64,000 bases of DNA, taken from positions 8,129,501 through 8,193,500 of the forward strand of contig NZ_CP088022.1 in the NCBI RefSeq assembly GCF_013373795.3, read 5' to 3'. Source of the DNA: Bradyrhizobium quebecense (lineage in GTDB: Bacteria; Pseudomonadota; Alphaproteobacteria; Rhizobiales; Xanthobacteraceae). Position 1 is the first letter of the stretch. Each line of letters starts with the position of its first letter. Shown here piece after piece: positions 36,638-46,090 of the stretch. Position numbers and translations under genes: made by a program. The notes beneath the pieces are model-generated. The model was given only the letters and a program-made list of their open reading frames with translations. It made no database searches and was not told the origin of the DNA.

Positions 36638-37618
36638 ATGTCCGAGACACAGGTGCCCAACCGGTTCTCGATCTTCCATCACGGGCTGGCGAAAGGGCCG
36701 GCCTATGAGGCTTGGCGCGAGGGCATCTGCCGCGGCTTCTGCCGGCTCGACGTCGGACCGACCGACGATAACCGCATCGATTGCCATAACGAGTTCACGT
36801 TGCTGCATACGGTCGCGATCGCGACGCCGCGCGGCGGCTCGGCCCGTTTTGCCCGCACCCGCGCGCTTCTGAGCGACGGCTGCGACGACCTTGTGCTGAT
36901 CTTCGCGACGCGCGGCTCGGTGCAGGTCACACAAGGCAGCAAGACGATCGAGCTCAAGCGCGGCCAGATGTGCCTCACCGAGATGAATATCGTCGGCACC
37001 GCCGATCTCACCCAGTCCGGCAGCTTCACGACGACGCGGTTTCCGCGCCGCCTTTTGCTCCAGGTCGCCCCCATGGCCGAGACCCAGCTGGCGCGGACGC
37101 TCGGTCGCGAGCCAGCCTTGAGCGCGATGATCGAGCGCTATTCCGCGCTCTGCACCGAACTGGCCGGTGATCTGGATGTGCCGGGCCAGCAGGCGGCGGC
37201 GCATCATCTGGCCGATCTGGTCGGCCTCGTGCTCGGCAGCAGTGCCGAGCACAAGGAGCTCGCCGTACGGGACAGCGTGGCGAAGGCGCGGCTCGATCTG
37301 ATGAAGGCCGACGTTCTGAAGAATCTCGACAATGGCAAGCTCACGATCGAGGCCATAGCAAGGGCTAATGCGCTGAGCATACGCCAGGCGCAACGCCTGT
37401 TTGCGGCCGAAGGGACCACGTTCTCGGAATATGTCCTGGAGCAGCGCCTGCTGCAGGCGCGCCGGCTGCTGCTGCACGCGCAGGGCGCCGGCCGCAAGGT
37501 CAGCGACATCGCCTATACGGTCGGCTTCAACGACCTGTCCTATTTCCATCGCGCGTTCCGCCGGAAGTTCGGCGCGGCGCCAGCGGAGATGCAGATGGAA
37601 CTGGGGCGCCGGCATTGA
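36638..37618 (+). CDS. AraC-family transcriptional regulator
   Basis: A 326-residue regulator. The C-terminal ~100 residues hold the double helix-turn-helix (LTIEAIARANALSIRQAQRLFAAEGTTFSEYVLEQRL ... VSDIAYTVGFNDLSYFHRAFRRKFG). The N-terminal ~200 residues look like the AraC-binding-like-2 ligand domain (GSVQVTQGSKTIELKRGQMCL). The ATG at 36638 has CGGAG 7 nt upstream. It is divergent from the ECF sigma gene; no obvious target operon adjoins it. Confidence 0.9.
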   Translation: MSETQVPNRFSIFHHGLAKGPAYEAWREGICRGFCRLDVGPTDDNRIDCHNEFTLLHTVAIATPRGGSARFARTRALLSDGCDDLVLIFATRGSVQVTQGSKTIELKRGQMCLTEMNIVGTADLTQSGSFTTTRFPRRLLLQVAPMAETQLARTLGREPALSAMIERYSALCTELAGDLDVPGQQAAAHHLADLVGLVLGSSAEHKELAVRDSVAKARLDLMKADVLKNLDNGKLTIEAIARANALSIRQAQRLFAAEGTTFSEYVLEQRLLQARRLLLHAQGAGRKVSDIAYTVGFNDLSYFHRAFRRKFGAAPAEMQMELGRRH

Positions 37619-37678
37619 ACGCGTTGCGCTGCTGACGTAGATCAGGGGACCAGCTTCACCCCAACGAGTGTGGTCTCA

Positions 37679-38485
37679 ATGCCCCTCTGGACTTGCGAAC
37701 AATGTGGCGCGCAATTTCCTGAAGCCGCGACGCCGCCACCGTCCTGCCCGATCTGCGAGGACGAGCGGCAATATGTGAACTGGAAAGGGCAGGCGTGGCT
37801 GACGCGCGAGGAGCTCGCGCAGCGGCATCGGCTGGTCTGGCGCGACGATCTTGGCCTCGTTGGATTGGCGCTCGAGCCGTCCTTTGCGATCGGGCAGCGC
37901 GCGCTCTTGGTGCCGGATCGCGGCGGCTGCGTGATGTGGGACTGCGTGCCGCTCGCGACCGCCGAGGCGGTCGCGCATGTCGGGTCGCTCGGCGGGCTGA
38001 AGGCGATCGCGATCTCGCATCCGCATTATTATGGCGCGGTCGCCGACTGGAGCGCGGCGTTCGAGGACGCGCCGGTCTATCTGCACGACGACGATGCGCA
38101 ATGGGTGACGCGGCCCTATCGGTCGATCGTGCCGTGGCAAGGCGACAGCCATCGCATCTCCGACGACATTCTCCTGGTGCGTGCCGGAGGCCATTTCGCC
38201 GGCGCCACCATGCTGCATTGGCGCAAGGGGGCGGACGGGCGTGGCGCGCTCCTGACCGGCGACATCGCGATGGTCGCGATGGACCGCCGCTCGGTCAGCT
38301 TCATGTATTCCTACCCGAACTACATCCCGCTCAACGCTTCATCAGTCCGCCGCATCGCGCGCACGGTCGCGCCGTTGGCGTATGATCGGATCTACGGCGC
38401 CTGGTGGGGCAAGAACATCGCAACCGACGCCAGGGCGGCGTTCGACCGTTCGGTCGAGCGCTATATCTCCGCGATCTCGGACTGA
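37679..38485 (+). CDS. MBL-fold protein with N-terminal zinc ribbon
   Basis: A ~268-residue protein. The N-terminus has a rubredoxin-like CxxC...CxxC pair (CEQCGAQF and CPICEDE). The rest resembles metallo-beta-lactamase fold hydrolases: SHPHYYGAVADW at the usual HxHxDH place, GGHFAGATMLHW, and LLTGDIAMV. The first metal motif is changed (Tyr and Gly where Asp and His are usual), so the metal site may be single or altered. The ATG at 37679 is preferred to a GTG at 37670; neither has a strong ribosome-binding site. Substrate unknown. It lies upstream of htpG with an 87-bp gap. Confidence 0.75.
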   Translation: MPLWTCEQCGAQFPEAATPPPSCPICEDERQYVNWKGQAWLTREELAQRHRLVWRDDLGLVGLALEPSFAIGQRALLVPDRGGCVMWDCVPLATAEAVAHVGSLGGLKAIAISHPHYYGAVADWSAAFEDAPVYLHDDDAQWVTRPYRSIVPWQGDSHRISDDILLVRAGGHFAGATMLHWRKGADGRGALLTGDIAMVAMDRRSVSFMYSYPNYIPLNASSVRRIARTVAPLAYDRIYGAWWGKNIATDARAAFDRSVERYISAISD

Positions 38486-38572
38486 CGGTTTCCCCCCGCT
38501 CGTCTTGCCAGGCGGCGCGATCGCGCTATATCAGGGCTTTCCCTCCACTTACCGTTTGTCCGAGTTTTCCGC

Positions 38573-40438
38573 ATGACCACAATCGCCGCCGCCGAATCCC
38601 AGCCGTTCCAGGCCGAGGTTGCCGAATTGCTGCACCTGATGGTGCATTCGGTCTATTCCGAGACCGATATCTTCCTGCGTGAACTGATCTCGAACGCATC
38701 CGACGCCTGCGACAAGTTGCGCTATGAGGCGATCGCCAATCCCGGCCTGATCACCGACGGCACGCCGCCGGAGATCAGGATCGTCCCGAACAAGGCGGCT
38801 GATACGCTGTCCGTGGTCGATACCGGTATCGGCATGGAGCGTCAGGAGCTGATCGACAATCTCGGCACCATCGCGCGCTCGGGCACCAGATCGTTCCTGT
38901 CGAAGCTGACCGAGGCCAAGGACGGCGCCAATCTGATCGGCCAGTTCGGCGTCGGCTTCTATGCCGCCTTCATGGTCGCCGACAAGATCGTCGTCACCAG
39001 CCGCCGCGCCGGCTCTGACGAGGTGTGGGTGTGGTCGTCGGAAGGCGGCAGCGGCTTCGAGATCGCGCCGGCAAGCGAGGAGGCCGCTAGCCGCGTCGCG
39101 CGCGGCACCGAGATCGTGCTGCATCTGAAGAAGGACGCCGCGAAATATCTCGAGGCTTACGAGATCGAGCGCATCGTCCGCGAATATTCCGACAACATCC
39201 AGTTCCCGATCCTCTTGGTGCCGGAGGAGGGCGAGCCGCGCCAGATCAACTCGGCGAGCGCGCTGTGGCAGCGCTCGAAATCCGAGCTTTCGCCTGAAGA
39301 CTACGCGCAGGCCTACAAGCAGATCGCGGGCGCGTTTGACGAGCCGGCGATGACGCTGCATTACCGCGCCGAGGGCCGCCAGTCCTATGCCGTGCTGCTG
39401 TTCGCGCCGTCGCAAAAGCCGTTCGACCTGTTCCAGGTCGAGCGCAAGGGCAAGGTCAAGCTCTATGTCCGCCGCGTCTTCATCGCCGACGACGCCGAGC
39501 TCTTGCCGGCTTACCTCCGCTTCATCCGCGGCGTGATCGACAGCGAGGATCTGCCGCTCAACATCTCGCGCGAGATGCTGCAGAACAATCCGCAGCTCGC
39601 CCAGATCCGCAAGGCCGTCACCAGCCGCGTGATCGGCGAGCTGGAAACGCTCGGCGAGAAGGAGCCGGAGACCTTCACAAAGATTTGGGACGCGTTCGGT
39701 CCGGTCATCAAGGAAGGTCTGTGGGAGGATTTCGAGCGCCGCGAGAAGCTGTTGGCGCTGGCGCGCTTCACCACGACGTCGGGCGAGAAGCGCTCGCTGA
39801 AGCAGATTGTCGACGACTTCAAGCCGAACCAGACCGAGATCTATTATCTGGTCGGCGACAGCGTCGAGCGGCTGAAGTCGAACCCGAAGCTGGAATCCGC
39901 GCGCGCGCGTGGCATCGAGGTGCTGCTGCTGACCGATCCGGTCGATGCGTTCTGGACCTCGGCGCCGCTCGAGTTCGGCGGCAAGCCGCTGAAGTCGCTG
40001 AGCCAGGGCGACGTCGATTTCGGCCTGATCCCGCTGGTCGACGACAAGTCCGAGGATAAGAAGGACGAGCCCGCTGCCGATGCCGCGACCACGATCGCCG
40101 TGATCAAGGATGCGCTCGGCGGGCGCGTCTCCGATGTCCGCGCCTCGCAGCGGCTGACCGCGAGCGCATCGTGCCTCGTCGCCGGCGGCGATGCGCGCGA
40201 TCGCGCGCTGGAGCGGCTGCTCGCCCAGCAGAACCGCGGCGAGATCACCAAGCCGATCCTCGAGATCAATTTGCGCCATCCGCTGGTTGCCGCGCTCGCG
40301 ACTGACACCGCGCAGGCGAAGGATCTGTCGCTCCTGCTGTTCGAGCAGGCGCAGATTCTCGACGGCGAGATGCCCGACGACCCTGCCGCATTCGCCAGCC
40401 GCCTGAACCAGCTCGTGCTGCGGGGCTTGGGGAAGTAG
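38573..40438 (+). CDS. htpG: Molecular chaperone HtpG (Hsp90)
   Basis: Bacterial Hsp90 of 621 residues, the usual length. The GHKL ATPase domain shows [43 protein letters not shown] and [15 protein letters not shown]. The middle domain has [41 protein letters not shown], and the C-terminal dimerisation domain follows a short charged linker ([12 protein letters not shown]). The ATG has no strong Shine-Dalgarno. It assists folding of client proteins under heat and other stress; no heat-shock promoter or CIRCE element is evident upstream. Confidence 0.97.
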   Translation: MTTIAAAESQPFQAEVAELLHLMVHSVYSETDIFLRELISNASDACDKLRYEAIANPGLITDGTPPEIRIVPNKAADTLSVVDTGIGMERQELIDNLGTIARSGTRSFLSKLTEAKDGANLIGQFGVGFYAAFMVADKIVVTSRRAGSDEVWVWSSEGGSGFEIAPASEEAASRVARGTEIVLHLKKDAAKYLEAYEIERIVREYSDNIQFPILLVPEEGEPRQINSASALWQRSKSELSPEDYAQAYKQIAGAFDEPAMTLHYRAEGRQSYAVLLFAPSQKPFDLFQVERKGKVKLYVRRVFIADDAELLPAYLRFIRGVIDSEDLPLNISREMLQNNPQLAQIRKAVTSRVIGELETLGEKEPETFTKIWDAFGPVIKEGLWEDFERREKLLALARFTTTSGEKRSLKQIVDDFKPNQTEIYYLVGDSVERLKSNPKLESARARGIEVLLLTDPVDAFWTSAPLEFGGKPLKSLSQGDVDFGLIPLVDDKSEDKKDEPAADAATTIAVIKDALGGRVSDVRASQRLTASASCLVAGGDARDRALERLLAQQNRGEITKPILEINLRHPLVAALATDTAQAKDLSLLLFEQAQILDGEMPDDPAAFASRLNQLVLRGLGK

Positions 40439-40457
40439 GGGCACTCGTAGCCCTCTT

Positions 40458-40660
40458 ATCCCGTCATGCTTCGAGACGGCCGCTGCGCGGCCTCCTCAGC
40501 ATGACGGGACCAGCACGCTGCCGTAGTCGCGAGGTCCGCCGGATTTCGCTGCGCTTCATCCGGGCTACGGTTTCGCAAGCGACGCAAGCTGACGGCGCCG
40601 CACACCGGCGCTTGTGTATCCTTCGAGGCTCGCCGCGCTCGCACCTCAGGATGACGGAAC
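40458..40660. repeat. Mosaic of dispersed intergenic repeats after htpG
   Basis: The 318-bp gap between htpG and the DUF3095 gene is filled by palindromic elements. One is bounded by CCCGTCATGCT and AGCATGACGGG (about 40459-40508); a second contains GATTTCGCTGCGCTTCATCCGGGCTACGG (split here: about 40540-40568); a third is TCCTTCGAGG..CCTCAGGATGACGG (about 40619-40658). Such mosaics are common between genes in Bradyrhizobium and relatives. Confidence 0.7.
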
Positions 40661-40756
40661 TTCGCTCCATCCGGGCGACGCTTCTAAAACCCGGTCCCAA
40701 CCAGCCGCGTATCTGCTAGAGAGTGTCGTGACAGGCGGAAACAGCACGGCGTTACG

Positions 40757-41908
40757 ATGGCTGGCGGCAGCGAGATCTTCTACGGCGGCATTCCGGTGTT
40801 TCGCGGCTTCGCGCGCCTGATGGATCCGGCGCTGTATGCGCCGTTGCCCGACGACTGGACGGTCGGCGTCGCCGATATCGTCGAGTCGACCAAGGCGATC
40901 GCGGCGCAGCGCTACAAGGCGGTCAACATGGCCGGTGCCGCGGTGGTCGCCGCCGTCACCAATGCGCTGGATGGCCGCGAATTCCCGTTCGTGTTCGGCG
41001 GCGACGGCGCGAGCTTCGCGGTCGCGCCCGCCGATCTCGACAGGGCGCGCGAGGCACTCGCCGCGACGGCACGCTGGGTGCGCGATGATCTCGATCTGGT
41101 GCTGCGGGTGGCGTTGGTGCCGATCGCGGCGATCCGCGCCGCGGGGGCCGACGTGCGCGTCGCGCGCTTCGGTCCGTCGGCCAATCTGTCCTATGCGATG
41201 TTCTCCGGCGGCGGTCTTGCGTTTGCCGATGCCGCGATGAAGCGCGGCGAGTTCGCGCTCGATCCGGCGCCTGAGGGCACACAGCCCGATCTGTCCGGCC
41301 TGTCCTGCCGCTTCGAGGTGATGCCGTCGGCGCGTGGCGTCATCCTCTCGGTGCTGGTGCTGCCAGCGAAGGACGCCGATCCCGCCGCCTTCCGCAAGGT
41401 GATCGAAGACCTCGTCGTGCGGATCGAGAAAAGCCCCGACGCGGGACGGCCGGTGCCGCCGGGCGGCCCGCCGCTGCGCTTTCCGCCGCAGGGCATCGAA
41501 TACGAAGCGCGCGCCAAGCGGTTCGGCGGACCGCTGGCGATGCGGCGCGCCGCGGTGCTCGGTTTTGCGCTCTGGGCCTTTGTCGTGTTTCGGCTCGGCC
41601 TCAAGGTCGGCACGTTCGCGCCAAAGCTCTATCTTCAGCAGGTGGTCGAGAACTCAGATTTCCGCAAGTTCGACGACGGCCTGCGCATGATCCTGGATTG
41701 CACGCCGGAGCTTGCCGCCGAGCTCGAGCAGCGCCTGGTCGCCGCAGCCGGGCAGGGCATCGTGCGCTATGGCCTGCACGAGCAGGATGCCGCGATGATG
41801 ACCTGCTTCACGCCGTCGGTGATGCGCGCCGACCACGTCCACTTCATCGACGGCGCCCGCGGCGGCTACGCCTCGGCCGCCACCGTGCTGAAGACGCGCG
41901 CGGTGTAA
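40757..41908 (+). CDS. DUF3095 protein, nucleotide-cyclase-like fold
   Basis: A 383-residue protein of the DUF3095 family. The N-terminal ~200 residues resemble the class III adenylate/guanylate cyclase fold (VGVADIVESTKAIAAQRYKAVNMAGAAVVAAV and FVFGGDGASFAV). The second half has no recognised motif; a hydrophobic stretch near 265-285 (VLGFALWAFVVFRLGL) may be a membrane or buried helix. Whether it makes a cyclic nucleotide is unknown; the metal-binding Asp pair is only partly conserved (GVAD and GGDG). The ATG at 40757 has only a weak ribosome-binding site. It stands alone between repeat-rich gaps. Confidence 0.8.
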   Translation: MAGGSEIFYGGIPVFRGFARLMDPALYAPLPDDWTVGVADIVESTKAIAAQRYKAVNMAGAAVVAAVTNALDGREFPFVFGGDGASFAVAPADLDRAREALAATARWVRDDLDLVLRVALVPIAAIRAAGADVRVARFGPSANLSYAMFSGGGLAFADAAMKRGEFALDPAPEGTQPDLSGLSCRFEVMPSARGVILSVLVLPAKDADPAAFRKVIEDLVVRIEKSPDAGRPVPPGGPPLRFPPQGIEYEARAKRFGGPLAMRRAAVLGFALWAFVVFRLGLKVGTFAPKLYLQQVVENSDFRKFDDGLRMILDCTPELAAELEQRLVAAAGQGIVRYGLHEQDAAMMTCFTPSVMRADHVHFIDGARGGYASAATVLKTRAV

Positions 41909-41930
41909 GTTGTCGCAACATCGGGATTCT

Positions 41931-41965
41931 GCCCTCTCTCACGCTTGCGGGGGAGGTGAAGGAAA
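41931..41965. repeat. REP-like palindromic repeat
   Basis: CCCTCTCTCACGCTTGCGGG followed by GGAGGTGAAGG. The inverted form of the same element occurs at 44013-44046, so the two copies flank the DUF2147 and MATE genes. Confidence 0.7.
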
Positions 41966-41980
41966 AATCCCGCCTGGCCT

Positions 41981-42424
41981 TCACCGCCCGACGCGTGTCC
42001 AGGTCTCGCCGCCGCATAGCGCGCCGACGCAGCCTTCGACGCGCAGCGTGCTCTCGCTGGTCACCGAGATGCTGCTCGCATAGGTGCCGCCATCGTCGGC
42101 ATTGTAGATCTGGCCCGACCATCTGCCCGCGGCAACCGGCTGCATGCTGGAGAACAGCGGCAGTCCGATGATCGGCCTGTTGGCCAGCGACGGATTGGGA
42201 TTCTTGTTGTCGACCTGCGGCTTGCCGGTCATCGGATCGATCGGGTCGCGCAGGCTGACCACCACGCCGCAGATGCCGCCGCCGCATTTGCTGACCTTGA
42301 CGCGGGCATCGCCCGCCTGGGTCTGCCAGACGCCGAAAGGCTCGGGCGCGCCCTGTGCATGCGCGGCAGGCACGGCGAGTGCCGTCGCAATGATTGCGAT
42401 CACGAATCGGAATTTGCAGGCCAT
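41981..42424 (-). CDS. DUF2147 secreted protein
   Basis: Periplasmic protein of 147 residues. A Sec signal peptide (~1-23, FVIAIIATALAVPAAHA) is followed by the DUF2147 pattern: GVWQTQAGDARVKVSKCGGGICGVVVSL, then GRWSGQIYNADDGGTYASSI and GCVGALCGGETWTRV. Two Cys pairs could form disulfides. GGGGAA lies 6 nt before the ATG at 42424; an upstream in-frame start at 42589 has no similarity. Function of the family is not established. Confidence 0.88.
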   Translation of the reverse strand: MACKFRFVIAIIATALAVPAAHAQGAPEPFGVWQTQAGDARVKVSKCGGGICGVVVSLRDPIDPMTGKPQVDNKNPNPSLANRPIIGLPLFSSMQPVAAGRWSGQIYNADDGGTYASSISVTSESTLRVEGCVGALCGGETWTRVGR

Positions 42425-42617
42425 GACGTATTCCCCAAGAGGTCGGCCTGCATAACAAGTCGAAAGATTTCTGCAATGTAATAATCGCGCGATCAGGCGG
42501 GCATGATCCGGAAATTTTGCAGCTTTTTTCCGAGGCCGCCATGCTCCGGCAAGGCTCGGAAGGGTGGCGGTGCCTTGTCGCGACCGCATGCGCAGCGCGA
42601 GCCCCGGCCCTCCGGGT

Positions 42618-44003
42618 CTAGCCCCAGCGGGTCAGCTTGATCGACACGATGGTCGCGAGGCCGAATGCCACCATCGCACCTCCCACCAGCGCAAACAGCG
42701 TCCACGCGGGTGCGCTCGCGGTGGCGAGCCACCAGCCGCCGATGCCGACCAGCAGCAGGCGGATGGTCCCGGCCAGCACCGGCCCGCCGACCTTGGCTGC
42801 GCCTTGCGAGGAAAAATACAGGCAGACGCCGACGCCGAAGAAGCCGAAGCCCGGGCCGGCCAGCGCGAAATAGGACGAGGCTGCGGCGGTCACGCCGGGA
42901 TCGGTGGTGAACAGCGCAATCCATAGCGTCGGCTTGAGTGCGACCACGAGTCCGACCAATCCGACGACAAGTCCGGCAACCGTGCCGGCGATCCACGCCA
43001 CGTTGCGGGCCCGCGTCACCAGGCCCGCGCCAACAGCCATGCCGACCATCGGCACCGAGGCGACGCCGACCGCGAATGCGATCGGGATCAGCAGGAATTC
43101 CAGCCGCGAGCCCATGCCGTATCCGGCCAGCGTCTCGGTGCCGAAGCCTGCGAGGATCTTGGTGAAGATCAGGATGGTCAGCACGCTCTGCAGCGGCGAC
43201 AGGCAGGAGATCGCGCCCACTTTCAGGATGTCGAGGAACATCGCGCGCTGAAAGCTGAAGGCGGCGAAGTCGAGCTTCAGCCGGCTGCGGCCGCTGGCGA
43301 GATACCAGGCGAGGAAGATCGCACCACACGTGAAAGCCGTGAGCTGGCCCGCGGCAACGCCACGCATGCCGAGGCTCGGCATGCCGAACAGCCCGAGACC
43401 GAACACGCCGCCGACCGCGATCTGGATCGTCGAGACGGTGATCAGCGTCATCGAGGGGACGCGCATGTCGCCGGTGCCGCGCACGACGGAGGCGAGCGTG
43501 TTGACCAGCCAGATCGAGACTGCGCCCGAGAACAGCACCTGAGAGTAATGCATTGATTGTTCGAGCACGCCGCCGCGGCCGCCGAGCAGCGCATAGAAGT
43601 TTTGACCGAAGCCCAGCATCATCACGGTGAAGAACAATCCGGCGCACCCACCGATGATCGCCGCATGCAGCGCCAGGTCGGCGGCGCGGTCGCGGTCGCC
43701 GGCGCCGAGCGCGCGGCTGATCGCCGACGAGACGCCGCCGCCCATCGCGCCGGCCGACATCATCTGCGTCAGCATCGCGAACGGAAACACCAGCGCGATG
43801 CCGGCCAGCGGCTCGGTGCCGAGCCGGCCGATATAGGAGGTCTCGGCGACCGCGACCAGCGTCGAGCCGAACATCGCGATCGTGTTGGGGATCGCCAGCC
43901 GCAGCAGCGTCGGCAGGATCGGCGCCGTCAACAAATGATCGACCGGTACCGCAGGCGTGGCCGCGGCGGGGTTGATGTCGTCGATCGAGGCATCGATGGT
44001 CAT
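42618..44003 (-). CDS. MATE-family efflux transporter
   Basis: Multidrug and toxic compound extrusion permease of 461 residues with about twelve helices in two homologous halves. LLRLAIPNTIAMFGSTLVAVAETSYIGRLGTEPLAGIALVFP and RGTGDMRVPS are typical of the family; the second half begins near residue 240. It probably exports cationic drugs or metabolites using a Na+ or H+ gradient. The ATG has GAAGG about 10 nt upstream. It stands apart from the DUF2147 gene by 194 bp on the same strand. Confidence 0.92.
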   Translation of the reverse strand: MTIDASIDDINPAAATPAVPVDHLLTAPILPTLLRLAIPNTIAMFGSTLVAVAETSYIGRLGTEPLAGIALVFPFAMLTQMMSAGAMGGGVSSAISRALGAGDRDRAADLALHAAIIGGCAGLFFTVMMLGFGQNFYALLGGRGGVLEQSMHYSQVLFSGAVSIWLVNTLASVVRGTGDMRVPSMTLITVSTIQIAVGGVFGLGLFGMPSLGMRGVAAGQLTAFTCGAIFLAWYLASGRSRLKLDFAAFSFQRAMFLDILKVGAISCLSPLQSVLTILIFTKILAGFGTETLAGYGMGSRLEFLLIPIAFAVGVASVPMVGMAVGAGLVTRARNVAWIAGTVAGLVVGLVGLVVALKPTLWIALFTTDPGVTAAASSYFALAGPGFGFFGVGVCLYFSSQGAAKVGGPVLAGTIRLLLVGIGGWWLATASAPAWTLFALVGGAMVAFGLATIVSIKLTRWG

Positions 44004-44012
44004 GCGCTGATT

Positions 44013-44046
44013 GCCTTCACCTCCCCCGCAAGCGGGAGAGGGGGCC
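44013..44046. repeat. REP-like palindromic repeat
   Basis: TTCACCTCCCCCGCAAGCGG plus GAGAGGGGG, inverted relative to the copy at 41931-41965. Confidence 0.7.
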
Positions 44047-44158
44047 TACTGCCGATGCGGCGCTCTTCGACTTCAATTGTTCGGACTCGGAATCAATAAA
44101 TGATGATCAACATGTTACGGCGCGGGGCTGACTCAGGCCACCCGCGCTCGCGCAGGGG

Positions 44159-44689
44159 TCACCACGGCAGGCCGCATAGGTCGATCTTGCCCTGGCGTGG
44201 CGCGCGGACGATGTCGTTGACGAAAGGCGCCATGGCCTCGAAGGGGATCTGCCCGGAGGGCTGTTCGCAAATCACCTCGCCGGCGAAGGGATGCCAGCCG
44301 CGCGCCTGATAGAATGCGAAATTGTGCGGCTCGCAGAATAAGATTGCAAATTTCACCGCGTCATTGGCACGAATGGTGTGCACGGCGGCATCTAACGCGA
44401 GTGACGCATAGCCGCGCCCCCGGCAGTCCTCGCGGGTCGCAACCCCGCCGATGCCGGCGACATGCACCTTGTGGCCATTCCAGGTGATCGTCCGGAAATA
44501 GATACCGACATGGCAGGCCAGCCCGCTGTCGTCGGGCGCGTCGAGCAGCACGCGCAAATCCGCGTGAGCCCATTTGGTGTCCGCCCACTGCTTCTTCTCC
44601 ATGATATCCGGGCTCCAGACCGCCCGGAGCAGCGGCTCGGCGTGCCGCCACGACGCATCTCCGTTGAGAATGTCGATTTCGATGCTCAT
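44159..44689 (-). CDS. GNAT-family acetyltransferase
   Basis: Acetyl-CoA-dependent N-acetyltransferase of about 176 residues. The acetyl-CoA site is seen in GGVATREDCRGRGYASLALDAAVH (R/QxxGxG/A motif) and the C-terminal ILFCEPHNFAFYQARGWHPF. I chose the ATG at 44689 for family length; a GTG at 44719 with GAGGA upstream would add ten residues. Substrate unknown. It is divergent from sodB with a 150-bp gap. Confidence 0.85.
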   Translation of the reverse strand: MSIEIDILNGDASWRHAEPLLRAVWSPDIMEKKQWADTKWAHADLRVLLDAPDDSGLACHVGIYFRTITWNGHKVHVAGIGGVATREDCRGRGYASLALDAAVHTIRANDAVKFAILFCEPHNFAFYQARGWHPFAGEVICEQPSGQIPFEAMAPFVNDIVRAPRQGKIDLCGLPW

Positions 44690-44842
44690 CGTCTCAGGTC
44701 CCAGGTCTTGGCCTTGCACTTGGTCCTCGGCTGCGCCGATCTGTCATACACGATCCGAAAATGCGGTGTTTCTCCGCCGTGGAACCTTCTATAAGGGGGA
44801 CCCGTTAAGTGTAGTCTCCCACCCTCTGTTGGACATTACCCC

Positions 44843-45442
44843 ATGACCTTCACGCTACCCGATCTGCCCTACGCCCACGACGCCCTTGCGCCCTACATGT
44901 CCAAGGAAACGCTGGAGTTTCACCACGACAAGCATCACCAGGCCTACGTCACGAACGGCAACAACGCGATCAAGGGGACCGAATTCGAAGGCGAGTCCCT
45001 CGAGGAGATCGTGAAGGGCTCGTTCGGCAAGAACGCGGCCGTCTTCAACAATGCTGGTCAGCACTACAACCACATCCACTTCTGGAAGTGGATGAAGCCG
45101 AATGGCGGCGGCAGCAAGCTGCCCGGCCGGCTCGAGAAGAAGATTAACGAGGACCTCGGCGGCTTCGAGAAGTTCAAGACCGACTTCGCCGCCGCCGGCG
45201 TCGGCCAGTTCGGCTCCGGCTGGGCCTGGCTGCAGGTCAAGGGCGGCAAGCTCGAGATCGCCAAGACCCCGAACGGCGAGAACCCGCTGGTCCATGGTGC
45301 GGTGCCGATCCTCGGCGTCGACGTCTGGGAGCACTCCTACTACATCGACTACCGCAACCGCCGCCCGGACTATCTGAAGGCGTTCGTCGACAGCCTCGTC
45401 AACTGGGATTACGTCGACGAACTGTTCGGCAAGGCCGGCTAA
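44843..45442 (+). CDS. sodB: Superoxide dismutase, Fe/Mn family
   Basis: Dismutates superoxide to oxygen and peroxide in the cytoplasm. The 199-residue protein carries the metal ligands in HHDKHHQAYV, NNAGQHYNHIHFW and DVWEHSYYIDY. The Gln in AGQHYNH is the N-terminal-domain position typical of Fe-type enzymes, although cambialistic use cannot be excluded. No signal peptide is seen. The ATG lacks a strong Shine-Dalgarno. It is monocistronic, followed by a palindromic repeat. Confidence 0.95.
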   Translation: MTFTLPDLPYAHDALAPYMSKETLEFHHDKHHQAYVTNGNNAIKGTEFEGESLEEIVKGSFGKNAAVFNNAGQHYNHIHFWKWMKPNGGGSKLPGRLEKKINEDLGGFEKFKTDFAAAGVGQFGSGWAWLQVKGGKLEIAKTPNGENPLVHGAVPILGVDVWEHSYYIDYRNRRPDYLKAFVDSLVNWDYVDELFGKAG

Positions 45443-45463
45443 GCGCGGGTCGCAATTCGGCTC

Positions 45464-45634
45464 GACCCTCTCGCCCTCCCCTGGAGGGGGAGGGTCGACG
45501 CGAATGAAATGAGCGGCGGGGTGGGGTGACGGTCTATCCACGCGCGACATCGTCCGTGTTGAGAGATCACCCCACCCCGTTTCGCATTCCGCTGCGCTTC
45601 ATGCGAACCGACCCTCCCCCTCCAGGGGAGGGTG
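45464..45634. repeat. Large inverted repeat after sodB
   Basis: Arms at about 45464-45530 and 45563-45634 share GACCCTC..CCTCCCCTGGAGGGGGAGGG and GGGGTGGGGTGA in opposite orientation, so the transcript could form a long stem. It belongs to a dispersed repeat class; it also lies directly upstream of crcB. Confidence 0.75.
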
Positions 45635-45687
45635 AGCTTTTGAGCGGCGTGTATTGTGAGCTTCTCGACACACCGGCGGGGGCATTG

Positions 45688-46074
45688 GTGGGTAACGCTG
45701 CAAGCTATCTCCTCGTCTTCTTCGGCGGCGGCCTCGGCGCAACGCTGCGGCATCTGATCAACGTCACCTGTGCGCGCTGCATCGGCACCGCGTTTCCCTA
45801 CGGCACCTTCATCATCAACATCACAGGCTCGACCGTGATGGGCTTGATCGCCGGCTATCTCGCCTTCAAGGGCGAGGCCTCGCAGCCCTGGCGGCTGTTC
45901 CTGATGACCGGCATCCTCGGCGGCTACACCACCTTCTCCGCCTTCTCGCTCGACACCGCACTGCTCTATGAGCGCGGCGAACTCGGCCTTGCCGCGCTGT
46001 ATGTCGCGGGCTCGGTGGCGTTGTCGATCGCGGGTCTGTTCGCCGGGCTTGCGATCGTCAGGCATTTGACCTGA
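45688..46074 (+). CDS. crcB: Fluoride channel CrcB/FluC
   Basis: Small membrane protein of 128 residues that exports fluoride as a dual-topology dimer. Four helices and the family motifs are visible: FGGGLGATLRHLIN, GTFIINITGSTVMGLIAGY and GGYTTFSAFSLDTALL. The GTG at 45688 with GGGGG five nt upstream gives the usual size; the frame is open to 45526, but that part lies in the palindromic repeat. I see no fluoride riboswitch motif upstream. Confidence 0.92.
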   Translation: MGNAASYLLVFFGGGLGATLRHLINVTCARCIGTAFPYGTFIINITGSTVMGLIAGYLAFKGEASQPWRLFLMTGILGGYTTFSAFSLDTALLYERGELGLAALYVAGSVALSIAGLFAGLAIVRHLT

Positions 46075-46090
46075 CGAAAGAGCCGTAGCC

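Noticed and set aside
38549..40444. 631-codon minus-strand frame opposite htpG
   Set aside because: htpG is unmistakable on the plus strand; the antisense frame is a codon-bias artefact.
45443..45687. Fluoride riboswitch upstream of crcB
   Set aside because: The region is occupied by a large inverted repeat; the riboswitch consensus is not seen.
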